A DNA stretch of 11,544 nt from the NCBI GenBank assembly GCA_015143735.1, contig VKHC01000499.1, positions 1-11,544 on the forward strand, written 5' to 3'. Below the pieces are notes generated by a model. The model worked only from the letters and a program-made list of their open reading frames with translations, was not told the DNA's origin and searched no databases. Positions 1 through 9,281 of the stretch are shown here, in pieces. Positions within the stretch are counted from its first letter, which is position 1, and each line of letters starts with the position of its first letter. The stretch comes from Synura sp. LO234KE. Lineage: Eukaryota; Sar; Synurophyceae; Synurales; Mallomonadaceae. The translations under genes and the position numbers were made by a program.

Positions 1-1095
1 GATCAGGTCCTTTACAGTGTAGGTAGGCTTGGGGTTATCACAGGATCCGTAACCTGTGAGCAGACGTTCGGCTAGAACACGGTCTTCCATCACGGGCAAC
101 ATCACGCCACAATACCCGGTTATTTTAAAGGGCAGACTGCCCTTCTTCTCATCGTTGCGTTCACTCTCATCACATTCTTTCAGCATATGAAGGGCGCTAG
201 TGATGACTGATATCGCTCGCATAGTTCCGTGAGATCCGAAATATTGGGAAAGGAAGCGATCACTAGCGGTTGTTGGAGTTGGGGTGATCGTAGGATCACA
301 CGTCACAGTTTTAATCAATTCCTCAATCGCTAAACCCACGCTATCGACCGGTAACTCGAGACCAGGGCATATGGAAGGATCGATACCTCCATAATTTATG
401 CCGGTAGCTGTGCAAGCATCTGATATTAGGCTATCCAGAGGTTCAAGGGCCTGACAGAGAACAGACACAAGGTTGTCCCTTGCAGCTACAGGATCCCTTA
501 CTGCATGACATGCTATGAAAAGTAAATCGGCATTTTCCAATCCAACAGTTAGTAAATTATCATGACTCGAGACGTGAGTTGACGCCGGGAAAAAAGGGAT
601 GTTTTTTGGACAATTAAAAGTAACACAAAAATTAAATCCGGCCAGCCTGTCATTCACATCGTGGGATATTTCTTTCAAAACTTTTGCAGCAGCATGGCAA
701 GCGCGAACATCGATTACTGGGATGTTTCCGATTTCTGCGGGGGCACCAACACTAACGGACGCGTAAAACTTCCCAGAAAATTTTATGATGTCAGGGATCC
801 ATTTTATTAGGTCAGGCTCGGATACGCTACCCACGCTACAAAAGCCAATATTATACTTTGTAAGAATACTGTCCAAAATAATTAAATTACTTGTAAAATC
901 GTCGAAATCAATCCAATCTTCAAATGGATTAAGGGCCAATCTCAGTGTTTGTACCTCATATCCGGCTTGGATAACCTTCTCTTGAACTATAGTTAGACTT
1001 TTTATAGCTGAAGAAAATATACAGTCTATAATATCTGTTGAGGTGAAGTCCCTGCGCAGAAGTGATATGCCCAATGTTAACGTTCTGATTTTCAT
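1..1095 (-). CDS. DUF711 / UPF0210 family protein, N-terminal 365 codons (C-terminus cut by window edge)
   Basis: The minus-strand frame is open from an ATG at 1095 to the window edge, 365 codons with no stop. The protein begins MKIRTLTLGISLL, matching the opening of DUF711/UPF0210 proteins (COG2848, typically about 440-450 residues), so roughly 80-90 residues should lie outside the window. Other family-like blocks are a PGLELPVDSVGLAIEEL segment near residues 238-258, FGSHGTMRAISVITSALH near 285-303, and a GYCGVMLPVMED segment near 325-337 that corresponds to the bacterial segment with PVSEDEGM. Bacterial members have a fold related to glycyl-radical enzymes, but no activity is established and I see no glycyl-radical site here. 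No signal peptide or membrane segment is visible, so a cytosolic location is inferred. The frame upstream of ATG 1095 holds no other in-frame ATG before a stop, which fixes the start. No intron is needed. The family call is from remembered family motifs, not an alignment. Confidence 0.85.
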   Translation of the reverse strand, partial: MKIRTLTLGISLLRRDFTSTDIIDCIFSSAIKSLTIVQEKVIQAGYEVQTLRLALNPFEDWIDFDDFTSNLIILDSILTKYNIGFCSVGSVSEPDLIKWIPDIIKFSGKFYASVSVGAPAEIGNIPVIDVRACHAAAKVLKEISHDVNDRLAGFNFCVTFNCPKNIPFFPASTHVSSHDNLLTVGLENADLLFIACHAVRDPVAARDNLVSVLCQALEPLDSLISDACTATGINYGGIDPSICPGLELPVDSVGLAIEELIKTVTCDPTITPTPTTASDRFLSQYFGSHGTMRAISVITSALHMLKECDESERNDEKKGSLPFKITGYCGVMLPVMEDRVLAERLLTGYGSCDNPKPTYTVKDLI

Positions 1096-1152
1096 TTTAC
1101 AAGTAGTACTGAAGTACCATACGACAACGTGCGTGAGTGAGTGAAATACATA
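1096..1152. promoter_or_regulatory. 57-bp divergent intergenic region, presumed bidirectional promoter and 5' leaders
   Basis: Only 57 bp separate the ATG of the DUF711 gene (minus strand) from the ATG of the DUF1995 gene (plus strand). Core promoter elements and both 5' leaders must fit here or extend into the opposing coding regions. There is no TATA-like sequence. The visible structure is an AGTACT palindrome and a short GTGA tandem (GTGAGTGAGTGA) just before the plus-strand start. Promoter function is inferred from geometry alone. Confidence 0.5.
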
Positions 1153-3035
1153 ATGCTGTTTTGTAGCTTCATATTGCTATTTGTTGGATCTTCTGCATTT
1201 AAGCCGATCTTCTTGAAGCCATCTTCTATTGTTATTCGTGAAGGACCGCAAGTATTGATTGATGAGGGAGTGCGTGAAGGCTCTATCGGCGTTGAACTGT
1301 TGTTAAAATATTTAAATAGTGATTCCTCGGCCGGCCTTCTTCGAGATTTTTGTTTGCTTAACCTTGAACTAAAGAATGAAATGAATCGATTGAATATGTG
1401 GACTGGAGGAAATTTCATTGTCAAGGAATGCAAGTGCGTCGGAGTGTTTCTTGACGGGCTGAAGTTGCAGTCTACTTGTGACATCAAGGGTAAATTGACC
1501 AATAGGGAGGTCATTGTTCCATTTCCTTTCCAAGTTACAGATGAGACTAAGTTGAAAGTTGCTTTAATTGAAATGATTTACAGCACAGGTAGGATAGAGG
1601 ACACTGGCGATGTTGTTCAGCTCCCGTTTGGACAATCCTACGTCCTACCAAAGAATTTGCTTTTCAATAACGTTCCTCATGCCTCTTGGGTCCGATCTTA
1701 TATATATAACCTTGCGAGTTACGCAATCGATTATGCCTTAAATATCGCGTCATCGAAACCCATGAAAATGTCCATTAAAGTGAATTGTCCCGAATTGAAT
1801 CCTGCTTTCGATACCTATCGATTGGGTACCATGCTAGAATTGGTGCGTGAAATCGCTTCCGCTCAAGTGATGAAGGGTAGGAACGTGCGAGTATGCGTAC
1901 AGCAATCCTTAGGAGAAGGTGTCTTCGCCGGTATGCCGGTGGCGTTATCTTCGGTGTGGCCGGTTATGCAGCGAATGGATTGGGCGGGACTCCTCGATCG
2001 CGAAGACCAATCTCAGGAGAGCATCGCTGAAGTAGATATTAGGCGCAAGAGCGGAGCAGGATCTATACGATTCGGACGAATAGGCGCCGAGGAGGTCAAG
2101 AGAGACGATAGCTTGATCATCATCATCGCGCCTCAAAACGGTGAGCTAAACAAATGGAATTAGGGGAGACAAATGCAGCATCCCAGGTCTGATTCGAGGG
2201 TAGAGTAAAGCTCGACCGTAGACGCTTATCGCGCGGCGGGCGATGGGACTGCCGATGGGGTAGTCTGCATTCTTGTCATTATTGTGTATTCCATTTTTGT
2301 TCTCATCTAACGATAGGCGAATGCTATTTCTGCACAAATCGAGGTCTCAGTGTAATCGCTTTTCTGCCATTCTTTCTCATTCTTTTGGCTCTACTGCTGC
2401 TCTCTATATCGTCGTATGAGCAATTGAATAAATCTATGTGTTTACCTTGTACTCTGGCTTACACCCCTTGGCAGTGGTTGGAGGAAGCGTTGTAGAGCCT
2501 CTGGAGCAAATGACCACGGTGGCAGAAAGGAATCATATTCCGATCGTGCTGGTTAACCCAATCTTGGCGGACCGACCTTCAAGCAACAACGTAATGCAGG
2601 TGGGGCAGCACGCACAGACCACGTACCAGCACGTGTAGTGGCCGCACCAACAGCTAGTGACCGGTCGTTCCTCTCCTTCCATTTTCATTTCCTTCGGAAA
2701 TTCGCTTACCACCTAATGCGCGCAATATTCCTGCGGTGTTTCAGATTCGAGGTCGTGCGGAGAGGAAATTGTTCGCGGACTCCTTTTTGAACGTGTTTAC
2801 TATGCGTCTGCTTTACCCTTCCTCTGGCGGTTACATGTTCCCGATCCGAGGGATGCTGGTGAAGCGAACGATAGACGACCCATATGTGGCATATCGGCAA
2901 GTGGTGCTGGATGGTGGGATGGAGGAGTATCAACCCATCGCAGCGTTCCCATTGCGAACACCAGGCAATGACTTGCCGGACGCGACAGTCTTGTCTGATT
3001 TGTTTACTTCAGGCCGCAAAGTAAAGCGAGCGTAA
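1153..3035 (+). CDS. Plastid-targeted DUF1995 (LPA3-related) protein, three exons, 467 aa
   Basis: The coding exons are 1153-2140, 2475-2599 and 2745-3035, giving 467 residues and a TAA stop. The ATG at 1153 is chosen because the frame upstream offers only a GTG at 1141. Residues 1-15 form a hydrophobic signal peptide ending SSA, followed by F16-K17-P18, the ASAF-type junction of complex-plastid preproteins; a transit peptide would follow. The DUF1995 domain shows RVCVQQSLGEGVFAGMP (246-262), RMDW (274-277), DDSLIIIIAPQN ending at 329, VLVNPILADRPSS (354-366), then MQ joined to IRGRAERKLFADSF (370-385) across intron 2, and MRLLYPS (391-397). Plant LPA3, with this domain, aids photosystem II core assembly; cyanobacteria also have DUF1995 proteins. 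The inferred role is plastid photosystem biogenesis or upkeep, but complex-plastid algae may carry several paralogues, so orthology to LPA3 is not claimed. The gene looks intact, with no broken motif or frameshift, and all its tryptophans are TGG. Confidence 0.9.
2141..2474 (+). other. Intron 1 of the DUF1995 gene (334 bp, phase 1)
   Basis: The donor is AACG/GTGAGC and the acceptor is CCTTGGCAG/TGG. Splicing joins the single G left from exon 1 to TG of exon 2, making a valine codon (residue 330) and the continuous family motif PQNVVGG. Read through instead, the exon 1 frame meets TAG at 2161-2163 after seven residues that do not fit the family. The stretch before the acceptor is pyrimidine-leaning. 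Confidence 0.9.
2600..2744 (+). other. Intron 2 of the DUF1995 gene (145 bp, phase 0)
   Basis: The donor is ATGCAG/GTGGGG and the acceptor is GTGTTTCAG/ATTCGA. Splicing joins MQ (370-371) to IRGRAER, restoring the conserved core of DUF1995 without a codon split. Both introns of this gene start with GTG(A/G)G. Confidence 0.92.
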
Positions 3036-3045
3036 GAAGCCTTTC

Positions 3046-3065
3046 GACTGACCGACTGACTGACT
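3046..3065. repeat. Short GACT tandem repeat (five units, one imperfect)
   Basis: Five consecutive tetranucleotides read GACT, GACC, GACT, GACT, GACT. The tract starts 10 bp after the stop codon of the DUF1995 gene, so it probably lies in the 3' untranslated region. No function is implied. Confidence 0.8.
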
Positions 3066-4091
3066 AGGGTTATTGATGTAATTGTTGTTGCGGCTGTGAT
3101 TCCATATTGCTCTTGCATTTCAATTGGCTTTTGTCCATCCATTATTCGATTTTTAGTATTTGTTTTCATGTTGCACTTCCTCCTGTATAGACCCTAATTA
3201 TATGATATTCCCACAAGAATATTTTGCCAAATATCAAGTAGTTTCTTATTACGCGGAACTCAAACGACAGACAGCGGTCTCCAGACACTGAATTAGGTTG
3301 GTATCAACCACCCTAGTCCAGAGGGAGCTGAGTAGGAAGTACTGCAATCGGTGATCTGACCCGGGATAGATCCCCATAGTATCTGCACAAAATTACGCTT
3401 TGACGTCGGCAACATTCAAAATCTAGGAAATATCACGTCTTTGAAAAGAATGTCTGATAATAACGTGAGTTGGAGCGTGGTCTGGGTGGCTGAATGTGAG
3501 GAAAAATATGTCTACAATTTGAGCTAAGATCCTCTTTATTCTTCAATTACTTGCGGAAAATCTATTGGTTAATTACACAGTCACTTTATTCGCTTATAAA
3601 ATATCACAGATATTGTGACTTTTTGAAGATAGAGCATGCGCTTTAAGGCAGGAGCTATGAATTTCAACTTCTTTCTATTATTCTTCTTACTTACTTTCAT
3701 CAGGTTAAGAGTTTGGCGGCAAAGCGTCTATCCTATATTTTTTTGGAGCGAAGGTAAGGGGTGCATGAGACATGTCTTTATGCCTCAAGTGTAAATTGGA
3801 GTTGAAGGGAGGGGATAGTAACGACATCTCCTACGAGGTGGAGGGGAATGAGTAGATATGGCGTTGGATTTGGCGTACCGTATTATGCAGCGCAGACCGG
3901 ATGGAAAATGCAACTAGAGGGGGTACTCTAACAAGTACCGTGCGGAGTTCTTCTACGCTTACGAGTAAATAGAACCGGATAATGATACCCCCCCTCGCAT
4001 AAATCGTAAGAAAGTTCTCAACCACGTACGACCACCAACGCTGGAGATTGGCAGGGAATAGAGTTCGCCGGGCATTGCTTGCCATATCTAA
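3066..4091. other. No gene seen; 3' flank of the DUF1995 gene and intergenic sequence
   Basis: No open frame here resembles a known protein. Two small perfect inverted repeats occur: GGTTG-GTAT-CAACC at 3296-3309 and TCACA-GATAT-TGTGA at 3604-3618, the latter followed by CTTTTT. An 84-codon minus-strand frame (3831-4085) has no recognisable motif and is about the size expected by chance. The first part must contain the polyadenylation site of the DUF1995 gene; I see no canonical signal. Confidence 0.6.
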
Positions 4092-5405
4092 AGTTCTTGC
4101 TTGGGTCTCTGTCGTACGGGCTGTCCCGCGGGGAGAGGTCCACCAGTAGGGAAAATCCCCGGTGTCTTTTGGATCGCCGCGGGGCTGGACAACAGGAGAA
4201 GCTTCCTCCTCTGGGGAAGCGATGCAAGAATAGTCTTGGAAGTAGCTATCCTTGCAGGTGGTACGGAAGAACCCCGTAAAGTGGTGGAAGTCGAGTGGGA
4301 GATACTCCTGGCATGAGTGAAGGTTACCGTTGGAGAGCGACTTCCTGAGGAATACCTAAAGCGCAGTCCACAAGAAGCGATATATGACAGACTGCCACGA
4401 CACTGAGCCATGGTTCTGGAATAGAATAAATATGTAGTCATTATTAGCTGGGGAGCAATGTCCTAGCAAGCCCTGACAGTGCGGAGATGGTTCCGCAGCT
4501 AGATCATAAAAGTAGGAGGCGTCCTTCACCTGTGGGTTAATCATCTTCTGGCCACAACGAGAAGGTGCGGTCCAGTTTGCCTGGTCACATTCGACCAAGA
4601 GGCACAGCCAGACAGTTTCGAACTTCGAGACTAGGCAACTCCCGGGCAATGCTCGGCTATCGTGTGTATGGTAAAAACGAAACTGCTCAGCTAGCTTTCA
4701 TGTGCATAGATGACCTTGGTGGGAGAATCAAACTGGGTCTCGTACTGGTGGGAGAGACGCATGGGACCTACTCCGGAAATCTTAAGTTCCTGGGGAAGCT
4801 GGTTTAACAGAACCCAGCAATCTAGGTTGCTCCACAGCTTCTGTTGGAGTCTGTCACAACGGATCCGGAATTTGCTACAATACTATTATCAGATTTGTGA
4901 TTTTTATCGCGCAAAATCCGTTGCGTTCTCTCACAAACGTGTTCATTTCAGTATTTGTGCCAGTACTTTTCACTACAAGTGTATTAGAAAGCCAACAACA
5001 GCTCGTTTTACTTGCAGTAGTCTCTTCTATCCGGGGATAGTTTTACTTCATTTTACCTCATCATATATACTTGATTTTATAATGCATTTAGTTAAATTAT
5101 GGGGGGTGGGGGCGCACGTTTGGGCTTATGAACAAATATTTGTTGGTGTTGCGTGATGTAATAGAGTCATATATGTAAAATGATGTAATAGCACTACATG
5201 ATGGTAGAATGGAAAATACAGAAAAACTTCACGAAATGTCAAAAACGAAAATTTTGGAATATTTTTCTTTCAAAAAGATTTGGCGAATGACTTTAGAGCA
5301 AGGCATGAATATTATCTGTGATTTGAGCGGTCTATTTAGCAGGTATACAAGGGGCTTTCGAGGCAACGAAACGATATTACTGCAGAATAGAATTCTGTAG
5401 CTTAG
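4092..5405. other. No recognised gene; GC-richer block with overlapping broken open frames
   Basis: The left part (about 4,090-4,330) is visibly GC-richer than its surroundings. A plus-strand frame is open from 4092 to 4403 except for a TGA at 4314-4316, and a 117-codon minus-strand frame (4088-4441) overlaps it. A 148-codon plus frame at 4710-5156 begins with ATG but is tryptophan- and cysteine-rich and runs from a GC-richer into an AT-rich stretch, which is unlike a real coding region. None shows reverse transcriptase, integrase or transposase motifs. They could be decayed mobile-element sequence or chance frames. Confidence 0.4.
5154..5191. repeat. 11-bp direct repeat TGATGTAATAG, two copies 27 bp apart
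   Basis: TGATGTAATAG occurs at 5154-5164 and again, without mismatch, at 5181-5191. The intervening sequence is AT-rich. The pair may be a slippage duplication or a pair of binding sites; nothing nearby decides this. Confidence 0.6.
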
Positions 5406-5910
5406 TTTCGTTCGCTTCGGAAAGCGGAGCTAAATCGCGTGGACACGCGGGTATTCTTGTTGAAGACCCTTAGTGCGGTGCCAGGGGGTTTCACTGGAGC
5501 TGTACTTGTCACCACAGCTCTATAAGTAAGCCCACCTGGATGGGGATCGAAGCCCACGGCAGCGCATGAACTGGAGATATTGAAAATGTTGCATGCACCA
5601 AACAATCAAGGCCTAGCTGTGCAGGCTGGAACCGAAAATTCTGTTACTCCGGGTTGCGAGAGCAAGGGAGAGGTGAAGGCGATAGAGATGATAGGTGTTG
5701 CTAACACTGACACCTCTGGTGTATTCTCCATGCCAAAATCGAGTATCGGAGAAGAAAGAACTGGTGAGGGAAGGGAGTAGAAAAATCACTCTGATATATT
5801 GTTGTAAAGTTGAAGATAGGACGCTGATTCTAGAAGAGGTGGTCAAGGAGTTTGCAGTGGCAATATTTTGGAGTCGAACTGGAACGCCGAGAGGCTGGAC
5901 GGCAAAGTAG
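5406..5910 (+). other. Possible decayed coding fragment (one stop, one frame change)
   Basis: A plus-strand frame is open from 5406 to 5777 apart from a TAA at 5523-5525. From about 5,740 the adjacent frame stays open to the TAG at 5908-5910. Read together they would be about 165 codons. Pieces look protein-like, for example TLSAVPGGFTGAVLVTTAL before the internal stop and a hydrophobic/charged stretch ILEEVVKEFAVAIFW near the end, but I recognise no family. GTAAGC follows the internal stop region and GGCAG lies at 5558-5562, so a mini-intron of about 37 bp could also be imagined. Confidence that this was ever coding is low. Confidence 0.15.
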
Positions 5911-6084
5911 AAGAGGAGGCGTTGAAAACGTGCTGAGTTCTCGCCAACGGCAAAACTTCTGGTTCGCCCTCCACTGCTAAAGTGCTCCTCAAACTAATAC
6001 AAACGCGCATATCGGCGTCGATAGAAATTCAGATTCTAGGTAAAAATTTTCTATCACCAGATTTGGAGTTTTTCCATTGTTGGG

Positions 6085-6115
6085 TTGATTGGGATTGCGT
6101 CGATAGTCCAAGCCC
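6085..6115. repeat. 31-bp perfect direct repeat, copy 1
   Basis: The unit begins TTGATTGGGATTGCG and ends CGATAGTCCAAGCCC. It is identical over 31 bp to positions 9282-9312, in the same orientation, and the flanking bases differ at once on both sides. TTGG and CCAA inside the unit could pair as a short stem. A chance match of this length in 11.5 kb is effectively excluded. Confidence 0.95.
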
Positions 6116-6395
6116 TGCTGGAAAAAGTGGGACTTTATCTGCCTTAGGTTAAACCAAAGATTTTATCACTGGTGTTCAGTGTGGTTTCGTGCTCGCTTTC
6201 CGAATTTTCCGAATGGCACGATTTCCGCACATTTGGCGACCGGACTTTTAAGAAGTTATACGATTCAATGAGTACCGAATATGCAAAGTCTGAGTCAAAA
6301 TCTCTCAGAACTGGAGTATGAAAAATCTTAGAATGTAGCTGGTGTCAAAACCACCGCAAGTTTTTAAAACTGTAAACCGTACTATACCTGGTCCA

Positions 6396-6606
6396 CATAA
6401 AGTCCTCCCTGTCTACCAATTAAAGCCCATGTCTAAAGTCTACCATGTGAAGTCTGTTACAAGTCTACCTTACTAATAAAAAAATTCTTCATATAAAGTC
6501 CTCCAGCTATAGGGACCAGCTATAGCGAACTAAATCGACTTTGGATGGTTATATAGTGTGTGCAATTACCACGTGTAAAGTCCATCTAAAGTTCACCAGC
6601 TAGAGT
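6396..6606. repeat. Cluster of degenerate TAAAGTC(C/T)(A/T)CC motifs, satellite-like
   Basis: Instances include ATAAAGTCCTCC at 6397-6408 and again exactly at 6493-6504, CTAAAGTCTACCA at 6433-6445, CAAGTCTACC at 6460-6469, GTAAAGTCCA near 6,575 and CTAAAGTTCACCA at 6587-6599. Longer units also match: 6495-6513 and 6588-6606 agree at 16 of 19 positions. A 13-bp tandem duplication sits inside: CCAGCTATAGGGA at 6503-6515 and CCAGCTATAGCGA at 6516-6528. Spacing is irregular, so this looks like an eroded minisatellite or a cluster of protein-binding sites rather than a fresh tandem array. Confidence 0.7.
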
Positions 6607-6957
6607 AGGTACAAATTTTGTCCAGCCACTGACGAGTTTTAAAACCTTGGCGGACCGATGTGCATCTCGGCCTATTTTTATTCCGATTCTTTCCAGTTTT
6701 GCCGCACGCAGCCTTCCCCAAATGCTTTAAGAACATCGTAAACTAGGAGCTGGTGGTATCAACCCTGGCCCCGCTTCTAGCATCTCCAAAAGTTTGGAAA
6801 ATGTAAATTGAAAAATCCAATATATATGGCCTATTACTGGGTCTTGTTAAGCAGAAGAAGACGCTGTAATAGCCTTTTCAGAGGCTACTACAGCACAGAT
6901 TTCCAGTACGATAAATCCTGAAAGAGATATATATTTCTTCAACAGTTGGTGCAAATA

Positions 6958-7457
6958 AATTTCCCCACCAATTCCCAAGTTTTGGAACACAGTGAAATTA
7001 TACCGGGAAACTTGGACGCCTCATGGAATTTCGGAGGTCCTTAAGATTCTTCAATTGCACCTTACTCCAACAAACTTGCATACCACAAGAACCTTCAACG
7101 AGTCTTCTACGTATTACTTTCTAGACCAGTCAAGTTCAGAACTTCTGCTAAATTGGTTTAGAATTAAACAAAATGAAGCAGCACATGAATCTAATCTACC
7201 ACGGGTTCTTTATCTACATTCTATTTTTGAATCAAAACAAGAAATCCAAATATGAGCGACTGCTTGCAAGCTCAAGTCCATTTCGGAAATTGATACTCAA
7301 GCTAAGAACAATTGGGAGCAAATTACAAGTCGGACTTCAGCTAATAACTTCGCTCTAAAACAGCTTAGAACGGTGGAAATCAACCCCGACAAGGGCAAAG
7401 TCATCAATTTCACGACCCTACATTCGACCGGAGAAATTGTCAGCAACAAGTCCTAAT
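6958..7457 (+). other. Interrupted open frame of unknown origin (single TGA at 7253-7255)
   Basis: The plus-strand frame is open from 6958 to the TAA at 7455-7457 except for one TGA at 7253-7255. There is no in-frame ATG near its start; 6992 is GTG. The part after the TGA is hydrophilic (for example NNWEQITSRTSANNFALKQ) and protein-like, but no family is recognised. A pseudogene, a mobile-element remnant or chance are all possible. Recoding of TGA is unlikely because the two real genes follow the standard code. Confidence 0.15.
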
Positions 7458-8695
7458 TTGTACCTTAGCTATTTACTTTTGAAGTTCCAGAATCTCCGAC
7501 CCTGGTGATTGGGACTTCCTCTCTACTCTTGCAGCTCAACGATTGCTGCTTGGGGCAAAAAAAAACGTTAGGTTTACTTCCAATACAGCCTAGTTTGAGT
7601 TTGGAACTAATATCAAGGTTTCCACGCTGGAGTAATCCCTCGAACGCCGACCAGTTCAATTCAGGAACCAGTGTTTAAACTCTTCAATATCAACGACTTT
7701 CGACCCCCATAGGAAAATACTCCCGACAAAAGTATTTTGTTTGATCATCATGATCCAAAATGGTGGGGCTCAACTGTCAGCTCGTGGCACCCTCATAATA
7801 CCCAGAGGGCCCGAGAGTGGTTGCGCGCTTCCCCAAGAGGTAAAAGTTTAATACAGTTTCTTGGTCCCTCCCGGAGTCTAACCGCTCCCTGGCAGCTCAG
7901 GTCTCTCGTCCACCAATAGGACTGCCCAGATAATATAAATAGGGACTGATGAACTTTAACTTTCCCACTACTCCCCTGACCAGTAATCTCGAACCAGGGA
8001 TACTGACAGTGCTGTTGCTTCTCAACGCCCTTGATACCTTTGCGTTCTCCCAGATAGGCCTCTTCCAAGAATACGAAACCCAGTAAGACAAATACCAGAA
8101 AGGTTCTCTAAGTTCAAGAAAGCTGGCTGCGCAGCTTTAAATTTTCAGTATTCACTTTCAATACGGCATGTGACCGGATATTTCGTAGCCTCAATGCATG
8201 CTCAGGTCAGGCTACGCTCCTTTTTCAGGTTTGGGTACTTCAATCGCCCCGCGCCTTTTATGGACAAAAGACGACCTTGTAGCGGGGGGATTTCAACTGC
8301 CCTCAAGTCTTCAAGCACAGCAGTCCCTTCTTAAAACTCTCGGGGCCTACTGGGGAACCTTTCCTCAGCGCACAACGACGACACTTCCCCCCTCTTCCAA
8401 GATTACCGCTGGGTACCTTGGGAGTCTGTCTTCGACCCTCTGACGAAAGTTTTTCTTCTTATGGTAGCTCTTTTACCTCGGGATGCTGGGAGTGCGCGAA
8501 CACCGCTAGTGACTAAGGAGCAAGATCCATCGACTTGTCAAAAGCTGGTAGGCGCCGGTTTCCCTTCCCTGCCTACTATGTCTACCTGGTGTGGTGGTAG
8601 AAGTGGTTGAGAATTGTCTTAGTAAGTTCTATGCGAGATGCATCTGACTATTGGATGCTTATTTAATGTTGAGGTACTGCCCGATCTATTAGTGA
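7458..8695. other. No recognised gene; mixed-composition intergenic sequence
   Basis: Frames of 60-91 codons occur on both strands, overlapping one another, none with a family motif. The longest plus-strand ATG frame is 8198-8443 (81 codons), again unrecognised. A small inverted repeat GTAGGC...GCCTAC lies at about 8,550-8,577. The sequence becomes GC-richer from about 8,200. Confidence 0.5.
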
Positions 8696-9280
8696 GAGTA
8701 CCCTCCTACGGCATTTATCATCCGTCCCATTCGACACAAAACCTTAAGCTTAGAGCAGCACCAAACAAAACTTGCTAATCCACTTCCTCTAAGTTGGAGG
8801 TGTCGTTGCGCACTAACCTTCCCGGAGGAGAAATTTCCCCTTTTGGACGGCTTGGCTCCCCTCTGTGCCCCCGATGGGAATAGGAGCCTACAGGGGGATC
8901 CTCGGGAGGAGCCCCTCGCACCACCCGTTAGGCGCCACAGTCTCGACTCGTTATTCAATCTTATGTTGCACATTCTTTCTAAGTACAAGCTGGAATGTCC
9001 AGGAGACAAAGACTTCACGGAACAGATTGACTCTCGCCAGAGGAACATTACTCTACCTTGACACTGTAGTCACCACATTGGAGAAGATCCGGTGGCATCG
9101 AGAGTGGAGAGGGAAAGACTATATTTGATGAAAAAGCGCAGGCATTCTGGGGTTCGTTACGCTAAATTCTTCGCCGAATTTAAAATTGAGAGAATTATGT
9201 TAAACTTGCTCGAATTTAATTTGTTTTTAAGAAATCTGAAAATAAGTGCTATCGAAAGCGAAATCAAATCGATTCACTAA
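8696..9280 (+). other. Interrupted open frame of unknown origin, 194 codons with one TGA
   Basis: The plus-strand frame runs from 8696 to the TAA at 9278-9280 with a single TGA at 9059-9061. No ATG occurs near its start. The first part is GC-richer and proline/arginine-rich; the part after about 9,090 is AT-richer and reads as a lysine/glutamate-rich helical stretch (for example MKKRRHSGVRYAKFFAEF). The change of composition along one frame argues against a single ancestral gene. A 119-codon minus-strand frame (8689-9048) overlaps it. The frame ends one base before copy 2 of the 31-bp repeat. No family recognised. Confidence 0.15.
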
Positions 9281-9281
9281 A

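Larger units (their letters stand above)
5911..6957. other. No gene seen; AT-rich sequence carrying repeats
   Basis: No frame of note on either strand. The stretch contains one copy of the 31-bp direct repeat and the TAAAGTC-motif cluster, both listed separately. GCGTCGATAG, part of the 31-bp repeat, also occurs alone at about 6,015, some 83 bp before its occurrence inside the repeat. Confidence 0.6.

Noticed and set aside
1092-1514. 140-codon minus-strand frame overlapping the start of the DUF1995 gene
   Set aside because: It lies antisense to a coding exon with strong family evidence and overlaps the divergent promoter; its sequence has no recognisable features, so it is a shadow frame.
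3604-3623. Hairpin followed by CTTTTT resembling a bacterial terminator
   Set aside because: The stem is only 5 bp and the window is eukaryotic; intrinsic termination is not expected here.
4710-5156. 148-codon plus-strand ATG frame as a gene
   Set aside because: It crosses from a GC-richer to an AT-rich region, has odd amino acid content (many W, C and F), and its length is within chance expectation for this much sequence.
5530-5560. Possible tRNA internal promoter (GGATCGAAGCCC), and similar B-box-like strings near 5,870, 8,000 and 11,050
   Set aside because: None is flanked by a T-stem that pairs, and no A-box, anticodon arm or acceptor stem can be drawn around them.
4101-9280. Three plus-strand frames (4092-4406, 6958-7457, 8696-9280) each broken by a single in-frame TGA, as if TGA were read through, reassigned or selenocysteine
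   Set aside because: The two real genes follow the standard code: no in-frame TGA over 832 codons and all tryptophans are TGG. Frames of this size with one stop are expected about once by chance in 8.5 kb, and none shows a selenoprotein motif or family.
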